7,382 nt of DNA, taken from an uncultured Nocardioides sp. GTDB lineage: Bacteria; Actinomycetota; Actinomycetes; Propionibacteriales; Nocardioidaceae. The DNA lies in assembly GCF_946885725.1 (NCBI RefSeq), contig NZ_CAMPGZ010000201.1:1-7382 (forward strand). Reading direction: 5' to 3'. Of the stretch, positions 1-4,773 are shown piece after piece. Each line of letters starts with the position of its first letter. The first letter of the stretch is position 1. The translations under genes and the position numbers were made by a program. Under the pieces are notes generated by a model. That model worked only from the letters and a program-made list of their open reading frames with translations. It was not told where the DNA came from and made no database searches.

Positions 1-758
1 CTTGGGACCCGGAGCGGTACCTCCAGTACGCCGACGAGCGCGGCCGCCCCTTCGTCGAGCTCCTCGCCCGGGTCGGCGCGACCGATCCCGCCACGGTGGT
101 CGACCTCGGCTGCGGGCCCGGCAACCTGACCCACCTGCTCCGCGAGCGGTGGCCGAGTGCCTCGGTGCTCGGGGTCGACTCCTCCGAGGCGATGATCGCC
201 AAGGCCGAGCCCGTCGACCGCGTGCGCTTCGAGCTGGGCGACGTGCGCAGCTGGCAGCCCGAGGCGCCCGTCGACGTGCTGGTCTCCAACGCCACGCTGC
301 AGTGGGTGCCCGGCCACCTCGACCTGCTGCCGCGGCTGGTCGGCCACGTCGCGCCGGGCGGCTGGTTCGCCTTCCAGGTGCCCGGCAACTTCGACGAGCA
401 GAGCCACGTGATCCGGCGTGAGCTGGCGGCGGAGGAGCCGTACGCCGAGCACACCGCCGGTGTCGCGGCGCCCGGCGCGTTCGGGCCCGAGACGTACCTC
501 GAGGCGCTGGCCGGCCTGGGCTGCACCGTCGATGCCTGGGAGACGACGTACCTGCACGTGCTCCAGGGCGAGGACCCGGTCTTCACCTGGGTCAGCGCGA
601 CCGGCGCCCGGCCGACCCTCGAGGCGCTGCCCGACGGGCTGCGGGAGCGGTTCGCCGAGGAGTTCAAGGCGCGGCTGCGCGCGGCGTACCCGCCCCGGCC
701 GTACGGCACCGTGCTCGCGTTCCGGCGCGTGTTCGTCGTCGCGGAGGTGCCGGCATGA
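1..758 (+). CDS. tam: Trans-aconitate 2-methyltransferase, 5'-partial
   Basis: A class I SAM-dependent methyltransferase that methylates trans-aconitate, a spontaneous by-product of cis-aconitate that inhibits aconitase; it acts in the cytoplasm. The reading frame is open from the window edge (first whole codon at 3) for 251 residues. It opens with WDPERYLQYADERGRP, the conserved N-terminal signature of the Tam family. The SAM-binding motif I, VVDLGCGPGN, is at nt 96-125, followed by the acidic strand end GVDSSEAM near nt 172-195 and the family stretch SNATLQWVPGH at about nt 288-318. E. coli Tam is 252 residues from memory, so only the start codon and a few residues should be missing. The family-wide match, not just the SAM fold, supports the specific name. 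The stop TGA (756-758) overlaps the next start as ATGA. Upstream regulation lies outside the window. Confidence 0.88.
   Translation, partial: WDPERYLQYADERGRPFVELLARVGATDPATVVDLGCGPGNLTHLLRERWPSASVLGVDSSEAMIAKAEPVDRVRFELGDVRSWQPEAPVDVLVSNATLQWVPGHLDLLPRLVGHVAPGGWFAFQVPGNFDEQSHVIRRELAAEEPYAEHTAGVAAPGAFGPETYLEALAGLGCTVDAWETTYLHVLQGEDPVFTWVSATGARPTLEALPDGLRERFAEEFKARLRAAYPPRPYGTVLAFRRVFVVAEVPA
743..747 (+). promoter_or_regulatory. Ribosome binding site of the acetyltransferase gene
   Basis: GGAGG lies inside the last codons of the methyltransferase gene, 7 nt before the ATG at 755. With the ATGA overlap it indicates translational coupling and fixes the start. Confidence 0.8.
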
Positions 759-1222
759 CGGCGCCGCTGCTGGTGCGCGACGCCCGGCCCGACGACCTCG
801 AGGCCGTGGTCGCGCTGCTGCGCGAGGACGTGATCCGCGAGGTCGACGAGACCGAGGTGCCGGTGTCGGCGTACGCCTCCGCGTTCACGGAGATCCTCGC
901 CGACACCCACCAGCAGCTGCTCGTGGGCGACGCCGACGGGGAGATCGTGGCCACTGCTCAGCTGTCCTGGCTGCGCCGGATGACGTACGTGGGCGGGCTG
1001 TTCTGCGTCGTGGAGTCCGTCCGGGTGCGGTCCGATCTCCGGTCGCGGGGATACGGCGCCGCCCTCATGCGCGAGGTCGAGCGGCTCGCGCGCGAACGCG
1101 GCGCCGCCCGGATCGAGCTCACCACCAACGCGCAGCGCGACCGGGCGCGCGCGTTCTACGAACGACTCGGCTACACGCCGTCCCACGTCGGGATGAAGCG
1201 CTACATCGGAGGTGCCGCATGA
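755..1222 (+). CDS. GNAT-family N-acetyltransferase
   Basis: A 155-residue single-domain GNAT protein that should transfer an acetyl group from acetyl-CoA to an amine. The substrate cannot be told from sequence. The acetyl-CoA pyrophosphate loop (motif A) is visible as VESVRVRSDLRSRGYGAAL at residues 86-104, with the R-x-x-G-x-G core at 96-101. The motif B region is RARAFYERLGY at 130-140, and Y135 sits where many GNATs carry the general acid. The ATG at 755 is chosen because GGAGG (743-747) lies 7 nt upstream and the start overlaps the tam stop by 4 nt. Its own stop overlaps the next gene in the same way, so it is the middle cistron of a coupled operon. Length is normal for the family and nothing looks broken. 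Confidence 0.87.
   Translation: MTAPLLVRDARPDDLEAVVALLREDVIREVDETEVPVSAYASAFTEILADTHQQLLVGDADGEIVATAQLSWLRRMTYVGGLFCVVESVRVRSDLRSRGYGAALMREVERLARERGAARIELTTNAQRDRARAFYERLGYTPSHVGMKRYIGGAA
1208..1212 (+). promoter_or_regulatory. Ribosome binding site of the VOC gene
   Basis: GGAGG lies inside the last codons of the acetyltransferase gene, 6 nt before the ATG at 1219. The surrounding bases nearly repeat those at the previous junction (743-758). Confidence 0.8.
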
Positions 1223-1617
1223 CCGCCAAGGCCCGAGTGCTCCTGCACCACGTCCAGGTGTCCTGCCCGGAGGGCGGCGAGGACGCCGCCCGTCGGTTCT
1301 ACGGCGAGGTGCTCGGACTGCCGGAGGTCGCGAAGCCGCCGGCGCTCGCGAAGCGCGGCGGCTGCTGGTTCCGCGACGAGGGCGTCGAGGTGCACGTCGG
1401 TGTCGAGGCGGACTTCCGCCCGGCGCGCAAGGCGCACCCAGCCTTCCTGCTCGCCGGGGAGCGCGCGCTCGAGGAGGCGGCGGAGCGCTGCGCGGCCGGC
1501 GGGTTCCCGGTCACCTGGGACGAGGACCTCCCCGGCTACCGCCGCTTCCACACCGCAGACGGCAACGGCAACCGCGTCGAGGTCCTCGCCTCGGCGTCCG
1601 CCTGCGTGCCTAGCTGA
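1219..1617 (+). CDS. VOC/glyoxalase-fold protein
   Basis: A 132-residue vicinal-oxygen-chelate (glyoxalase/bleomycin-resistance/dioxygenase) protein. The two beta-alpha-beta-beta-beta halves can be read. The first has VLLHHVQVSCP (7-17), the helix EDAARRFYGEVLGLPEV (21-37) and strands CWFRDEGVEVHVGVE (49-63). The second has HPAFLLA (73-79), a helix at 84-94 and the typical ending FHTADGNGNRVEVLA (110-124). H10 or H11, H59, H73 and E121 are plausible metal or substrate positions. The motif GLP-x-V and the end GNRVEV are family hallmarks. The substrate is unknown; lyase, isomerase, dioxygenase or antibiotic binding all occur in this fold, so glyoxalase I activity should not be assumed. The start is fixed by GGAGG (1208-1212) with 6 nt spacing and an ATGA overlap with the acetyltransferase gene. 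The last 8 nt overlap the end of the opposite-strand protease gene. Confidence 0.85.
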   Translation: MTAKARVLLHHVQVSCPEGGEDAARRFYGEVLGLPEVAKPPALAKRGGCWFRDEGVEVHVGVEADFRPARKAHPAFLLAGERALEEAAERCAAGGFPVTWDEDLPGYRRFHTADGNGNRVEVLASASACVPS

Positions 1618-2680
1618 CGTTCACCTCGGCGAGGCTCGGCGCCAGCGCCGGGCGGCCGAGCGTGTCGGAGGCGGTGCCGCTGACGCACCACGGACCGGAG
1701 GTCAGCTGCTGGTGGATCGTGTCGTCGACGCCGGCAGGCACGTTCCATTGGTAGGGCCCGTAGGTGACCGGTGCTCCCGTGGGCGCGGCGCACGGACCCG
1801 GCGTCAACGTGACGGTGCGGGTCGGCGTCTGCGCGTTGACGTTCAGCCAGGCCTCCTGGGCGGGCTCGGCCAGGTGGTTGAAGGTGATCTGCACCCACCC
1901 GCCTCCGAGCGAGGCGGCGGCGATCAGGCCGGACGCCGGCATGCGCACGCCCAGGTCGCACCACTCGGTCGGACGGACCTTCACCTTGCCGCCGTACATC
2001 TTCTTGGCGCGCTTGATGTCGACCTTCTGGAGCACCCGGCAGTTCCAGTGGCCGGGGGACGGGAACCCGTACGGGTCGCGGTCGACGCACTGGCCCTGGG
2101 CCACGCCATTGACGTGGTAGCTGTTCATCAGCGAGCACTGGCTGTCGTCGTGCCGGAGTCCCAAGACGTGGCCGAGCTCGTGGGCGACGACCAGCGTCTG
2201 GCCGGGCCAGGCGCACGACTGACCGCGGGAGTCGGGGCCGTGCAGGATGTTGACGAAGGCCTGCCGCCTGCCGGTGTATCCCAGCGACGCGAGGCCGGTC
2301 CCGCAGCCGTGTGGGACGTTGCGGGAGTTGCGGATGACGAGCTTGGCCTTCTTCTTGCTCTTGACCTTCGCGAACGTCATCTGGATGCCGCTGTGGTTCC
2401 ACAGCCAGACGGCCTTCTTGACCGCCTCGGGGTCCTTGGAGGCGTCGAAGTAGGTGATCCGCTTGCCCGGCCACTTCCGCACCCGTGCGTAGCGGGCGGA
2501 GGCGTCACGCTCGTCGTGGTCGAAGTACGTCACGACGGGCTCGTCGGGGCGGGGGAGCGGCTCCGCGGCGGACCGGGACGGTGAAGCGTCGGAGGCGACG
2601 GCCGCCGGCGCGGTCAGCGAGGCGAAGAGGAGGGCGAGTGCGGCGAGGAGGGACCCGAGAAGGGTGAAGCGTGCTGTCAC
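1610..2680 (-). CDS. Secreted matrixin-type zinc metalloprotease
   Basis: A 356-residue exported endopeptidase. The signal peptide is clear: R4, a hydrophobic core at 5-23 and a likely signal peptidase site after AVA (27-29). The catalytic zinc motif HELGHVLGLRH is at 167-177 (H167, E168, H171, G174, H177), with the Met-turn SLMN at 183-186, the arrangement of matrixin/snapalysin-like metzincins. The mature N-terminal part (about 70-125) has the usual strand-helix-strand before the zinc site. There is no cysteine between the signal peptide and residue 125, so no MMP-style cysteine switch. Eight cysteines follow (126, 156, 182, 198, 214, 241, 297, 332) and could form disulfides. Residues 235-356 form a beta-rich C-terminal region I do not recognise. 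The GTG start at 2680 is the first possible start after the in-frame TetR stop; a GAGGAG lies 18 nt upstream, farther than usual. Substrate unknown. Confidence 0.83.
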   Translation of the reverse strand: MTARFTLLGSLLAALALLFASLTAPAAVASDASPSRSAAEPLPRPDEPVVTYFDHDERDASARYARVRKWPGKRITYFDASKDPEAVKKAVWLWNHSGIQMTFAKVKSKKKAKLVIRNSRNVPHGCGTGLASLGYTGRRQAFVNILHGPDSRGQSCAWPGQTLVVAHELGHVLGLRHDDSQCSLMNSYHVNGVAQGQCVDRDPYGFPSPGHWNCRVLQKVDIKRAKKMYGGKVKVRPTEWCDLGVRMPASGLIAAASLGGGWVQITFNHLAEPAQEAWLNVNAQTPTRTVTLTPGPCAAPTGAPVTYGPYQWNVPAGVDDTIHQQLTSGPWCVSGTASDTLGRPALAPSLAEVNVS

Positions 2681-2689
2681 CCGCGAAGG

Positions 2690-3379
2690 TTAACCGGACT
2701 CCTCGGTCCGCGGCGAGGAGGCGGACGGCGGCACGTAGTCGCTGCCGCGCAGCGTGGGCTTCTTCTCGAGGTTGGCCAGGCCGTGCCAGGCGAGGTTCAC
2801 CAGGTGCGCGGCGACCTGCTCCTTCGACGGCTTGCGGGCGTCGAGCCACCACTGCCCGGTGGTGCCGACCATGCCGACGAGCATCTGGGCGTACATCGGC
2901 GCCGCCTTGGCGTCGAAGCCGCGGCTCTTGAACTCCGCGGCGAGGATGTGCTCCACGCGGCTGGCGACGTCACCGATGATCGAGACGAACGAGCCGGACG
3001 CCGAGCCGATCGGGCTGTCGCGCACCAGGATGCGGAAACCGTCGGGGTTCTGCTCGATGTAGTCGAGCAGCGCGAACGCCGCCTGCTCGAGCAGCACGCG
3101 CGGGTGCCCCGCTGTGAGGGCGCGCGTCATCATGTCGAGCAGGCTGCGCACCTCGCGGTCGACCACGACGGCGTACAGGCCTTCCTTGCCGCCGAAGTGC
3201 TCGTAGACGACGGGCTTGGAGACCTCCGCGCGGGCGGCGACCTCCTCGATGGAGGTGCCGTCGAAGCCGCGCTCGGCGAACAGGCGCCGGGCGATCGAGA
3301 GGAGCTGCTCCCGGCGCTCCGCCGCGGTCATCCGACCGCGATGGTGGCGCCGGGCCTTCTCGTTGCTCACCTCGGACAT
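2690..3379 (-). CDS. TetR/AcrR-family transcriptional regulator
   Basis: A 229-residue one-component repressor. The N-terminal DNA-binding domain covers about residues 22-68, with the helix-turn-helix TSIEEVAARAEVSKPVVYEHF at 42-62 followed by GGKEGLY, which is typical TetR_N. The all-helical C-terminal part (75-205) should bind the inducer and dimerise; it resembles regulators found beside lipid genes, but the ligand cannot be read. The last 20 residues are a Ser/Pro/Glu-rich tail. I use the ATG at 3379; a TTG 12 nt upstream (3391) would add MDGR and cannot be excluded, since neither has a strong ribosome site. The gene lies 52 nt downstream of the desaturase on the same strand, and the protease start follows 9 nt after its TAA stop. 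The neighbour and the repeat at the desaturase promoter make control of desaturase expression, and so of itself, the likely role (inference, by analogy with Pseudomonas DesT). Confidence 0.85.
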   Translation of the reverse strand: MSEVSNEKARRHHRGRMTAAERREQLLSIARRLFAERGFDGTSIEEVAARAEVSKPVVYEHFGGKEGLYAVVVDREVRSLLDMMTRALTAGHPRVLLEQAAFALLDYIEQNPDGFRILVRDSPIGSASGSFVSIIGDVASRVEHILAAEFKSRGFDAKAAPMYAQMLVGMVGTTGQWWLDARKPSKEQVAAHLVNLAWHGLANLEKKPTLRGSDYVPPSASSPRTEESG

Positions 3380-3402
3380 CCGCCCATCCAAGCACTCTCG
3401 TG

Positions 3403-3430
3403 CCGGACGGGGCGGATGCCCCGGTCCCGG
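3403..3430 (-). terminator. GC-rich hairpin between desaturase and TetR genes
   Basis: In the 52-nt gap after the desaturase stop, 3408-3423 forms a perfect 6-bp stem (CGGGGC/GCCCCG) with a 4-base loop. It can extend to about 11 bp with small bulges using the flanking CCGG and GTCC blocks. There is no T-tract. In actinobacteria such hairpins can act as weak terminators, as attenuators that lower downstream expression, or as 3'-end stabilisers. It begins only 1-4 nt after the stop codon. Full termination would leave the TetR gene needing its own promoter within about 25 nt, where I see none that is convincing. Confidence 0.4.
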
Positions 3431-3431
3431 C

Positions 3432-4451
3432 TCAGGCCGCGCGCGAGGCGGCGGCGGGCTGCTGGTTGGCGACCAGCTTGGCGTCGAGGCGCTCGCGGAC
3501 CGGCCAGCGGACGTCCTTCACCCAGCCCAGCTTCTCCATCAGCCAGATGATCCGGGCGCTCGTGTCGATCTGACCCCGAAGCACGCCGTGGCGCGCGCAG
3601 GTCGGGTCGGCGTGGTGCAGGTTGTGCCAGGACTCGCCCATCGACGGGATCGCCAGCCACCAGACGTTGGCCGACTTGTCACGGGAGACGAACGGGCGCT
3701 CGCCGATCGTGTGGCAGATCGAGTTGATCGACCAGGTGACGTGGTGCAGCAGCGAGATGCGCACGAGCGAGGCCCAGAAGAACGCCGTCAGCGCTCCGAA
3801 CCAGGACATGGTGACCAGGCCGCCGACGAGCGCGGGGAGCAGCAGCGAGACCGCGACCCAGAACGGGAACTGCCGCGACACCTTCACGATGTCGGGGTCC
3901 TTCATCAGGTCCGGGGCGTACTTGCGCTGCGGGGTCTGCTCGGGGTTGAACAGCCACATCATGTGGGCGTAGAGGAAGCCCTTGGTCAGCGCGCCCACGC
4001 CGGTGCCGTAGCGCCACGGCGAGTGCGGGTCGCCGTCGCGGTCGGAGAACTTGTGGTGCTTGCGGTGGTCGGCCACCCAGCGCACGACCGGGCCCTGGAT
4101 CGCCATGGAGCCGGCGATCGCCCAGAAGATCTTCACGGCCCGGTTGGGCTTGTAGGACTTGTGCGTGAACAGCCGGTGGAAGCCGACGGTGATGCCGTGA
4201 CCGGTCAGGAAGTACATGACCGTGGCGATGATGACGTCGGTCCAGCCGAGCCAGCCGCCCCACGCCAGCGGGACCGCGGCGATCAGGGCCAGGAACGGCA
4301 CGACGATGAAGATGCCGAGGACGACCTGGTCGGTGCGCGAGAGACGGTCACCACCGAGGGTGGCGCTGACCGAGGCCAGTTCGTCGTTGTTGCCGGAGGT
4401 TCCGGAGTCAGTGGACGTGCGTGGTGCGAGCTCGGTCGCGGGTGCTGTCAT
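3432..4451 (-). CDS. Membrane acyl-CoA delta-9 fatty acid desaturase
   Basis: A 339-residue di-iron integral membrane desaturase that puts a cis double bond (most likely delta-9) into stearoyl/palmitoyl-CoA, tuning membrane fluidity. The three histidine boxes are intact: HRLFTH (92-97), HRKHH (129-133) and HNLHH (276-280). Further conserved ligand-type residues are H236/H237 and NSICH (243-247). Hydrophobic segments lie at about 43-64, 70-90, 106-121, 195-215 and 218-236, matching the paired-helix layout of the family. It resembles mycobacterial DesA3-type enzymes. No C-terminal cytochrome b5 is present, so electrons must come from a separate ferredoxin/flavin reductase not in this window. 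The start ATG (4449-4451) has GAGGAAA at 4462-4468 on the same strand. It heads the desaturase-TetR-protease run and has the only strong promoter/operator candidate there. The N-terminal 35 residues are polar and likely cytosolic. Confidence 0.93.
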   Translation of the reverse strand: MTAPATELAPRTSTDSGTSGNNDELASVSATLGGDRLSRTDQVVLGIFIVVPFLALIAAVPLAWGGWLGWTDVIIATVMYFLTGHGITVGFHRLFTHKSYKPNRAVKIFWAIAGSMAIQGPVVRWVADHRKHHKFSDRDGDPHSPWRYGTGVGALTKGFLYAHMMWLFNPEQTPQRKYAPDLMKDPDIVKVSRQFPFWVAVSLLLPALVGGLVTMSWFGALTAFFWASLVRISLLHHVTWSINSICHTIGERPFVSRDKSANVWWLAIPSMGESWHNLHHADPTCARHGVLRGQIDTSARIIWLMEKLGWVKDVRWPVRERLDAKLVANQQPAAASRAA

Positions 4452-4461
4452 GCGCGTCGGG

Positions 4462-4468
4462 TTTCCTC
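4462..4468 (-). promoter_or_regulatory. Ribosome binding site of the desaturase gene
   Basis: Read on the minus strand this is GAGGAAA, 10 nt before the ATG at 4451. It supports that start over any internal one. Confidence 0.65.
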
Positions 4469-4486
4469 ACGGATCGGGGTCGACGT

Positions 4487-4516
4487 ACCTACGCAACCGT
4501 AACCTACGGAACCGTA
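4487..4516. repeat. 15-bp tandem repeat with inverted repeat, candidate TetR operator
   Basis: Two adjacent 15-bp copies, ACCTACGCAACCGTA (4487-4501) and ACCTACGGAACCGTA (4502-4516), differ at one base. The second copy holds the inverted repeat TACGG-AA-CCGTA (4505-4516). This extends outward to 4501-4520 as an almost perfect 20-bp palindrome (one mismatched pair). In the first copy only TACG/CGTA remain symmetric. Size and symmetry suit a TetR dimer. The position inside the candidate promoter of the operon that encodes a TetR protein makes that protein the likely binder. The binding is inferred; the repeat is seen directly. Confidence 0.6.
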
Positions 4517-4523
4517 AGTTCAA
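4496..4523 (-). promoter_or_regulatory. Candidate promoter of the desaturase operon
   Basis: On the minus strand TTGAAC (4523-4518) fits a sigma-70-type -35 box. TACGGT (4501-4496), after a 16-bp spacer, fits the actinobacterial -10 pattern TANNNT. Transcription would begin near 4488, leaving a leader of about 37 nt with the ribosome site in place. The boxes enclose the repeat described separately, so a bound repressor would block polymerase. No transcript start data were available. Confidence 0.45.
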
Positions 4524-4531
4524 ACCGTTCG

Positions 4532-4543
4532 ACTCGGCCGAGT
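4532..4543. repeat. Perfect 12-bp palindrome in the divergent control region
   Basis: ACTCGGCCGAGT reads the same on both strands. It lies just upstream of the candidate -35 of the desaturase promoter and about 65-75 bp before the candidate -10 of the tRNA promoter. It could be a regulator site for either side or a chance GC-rich palindrome. There is no second copy in the intergenic region. Confidence 0.35.
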
Positions 4544-4607
4544 GCCCGACTTGGGCCCGATTTGAGGCGGGTCAGGGCGCCGGGGCGGGACGGAGATCAC
4601 GCGTTTG

Positions 4608-4613
4608 TAGGCT
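4608..4613 (+). promoter_or_regulatory. Candidate -10 element for the tRNA-Gln/glmU/prs unit
   Basis: TAGGCT fits the actinobacterial -10 pattern (TANNNT) and resembles stable-RNA -10 boxes. It would start transcription near 4620, about 36 nt before the tRNA. No convincing -35 sits 16-19 bp upstream (GC-rich there), so confidence is modest. Confidence 0.35.
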
Positions 4614-4655
4614 GAGGCCGCGTTCGTGAGTAGTACCCACCCGCGAGCGTTTCGA

Positions 4656-4734
4656 TCCCCGGTTGGTCTGTCGGCAGGGCCCGCCTGACTTTGAATCAGG
4701 ACTAGCGACGTAGGTTCGACTCCTACCCGGGGAG
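4656..4734 (+). tRNA. tRNA-Gln, anticodon UUG
   Basis: A cloverleaf can be drawn by hand. The acceptor stem is TCCCCGG (4656-4662) with CCGGGGA (4727-4733) and discriminator G4734. The D stem is GGTC (4665-4668) with GGCC (4678-4681), including one G-T pair. The anticodon stem is CCTGA/TCAGG (4684-4688, 4696-4700) around the loop CTTTGAA. The T stem is GTAGG/CCTAC (4710-4714, 4722-4726) around TTCGACT. The anticodon TTG (4691-4693) reads CAA codons. CCA is not encoded: CCC follows the discriminator. At 79 nt it is longer than usual, with a 9-nt variable loop (4701-4709) and two bases instead of one between the D and anticodon stems. From memory, a glutamine tRNA beside glmU also occurs in mycobacteria, which supports a working gene. 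The glmU start is 35 nt downstream with no terminator between, so co-transcription is likely. Confidence 0.93.
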
Positions 4735-4737
4735 CCC

Positions 4738-4773
4738 ATGGACCAGATCCGACGACCCCGGAGGAACGTGTGA
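4738..4773 (+). promoter_or_regulatory. Possible 11-codon leader ORF between tRNA-Gln and glmU
   Basis: ATG at 4738 opens an 11-codon frame, MDQIRRPRRNV, whose TGA (4771-4773) overlaps the glmU GTG as GTGA. This is the same coupling geometry seen in the other operon here. Four of its 11 codons are arginine (CGA, CGA, CGG, AGG). Its only Shine-Dalgarno-like sequence, GGGGAG, is the 3' end of the tRNA itself, so normal tRNA 3' processing would remove it and leave the AUG 3 nt from the new 5' end. It may be chance. Confidence 0.2.
4760..4765 (+). promoter_or_regulatory. Ribosome binding site of glmU
   Basis: GGAGGA lies 4 nt before the GTG at 4770 (5 nt from the GGAGG core). It is the best ribosome site in the region and selects GTG 4770 over the GTG at 4768, which is followed at once by a stop. 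Confidence 0.75.

Noticed and set aside
1400..2584. Plus-strand open frame of 394 codons over the VOC end and the protease gene
   Set aside because: Shadow of the protease gene, which has a signal peptide and an intact zinc motif on the other strand.
2688..2695. GGTTAACC palindrome at the TetR stop
   Set aside because: Only 8 bp, mostly formed by the stop codon and its neighbours; no second copy nearby.
3380..3391. Upstream TTG start for the TetR gene
   Set aside because: Possible but not preferred: TTG is the rarest start and the ATG at 3379 follows four codons later; neither has a strong ribosome site.
3216..4502. Plus-strand open frame of 428 codons over the TetR and desaturase genes
   Set aside because: Shadow frame; the minus-strand desaturase has three intact histidine boxes.
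4735..4738. Encoded CCA tail for the tRNA
   Set aside because: The three bases after discriminator G4734 are CCC; CCA appears only one base later, so the tail must be added after transcription.
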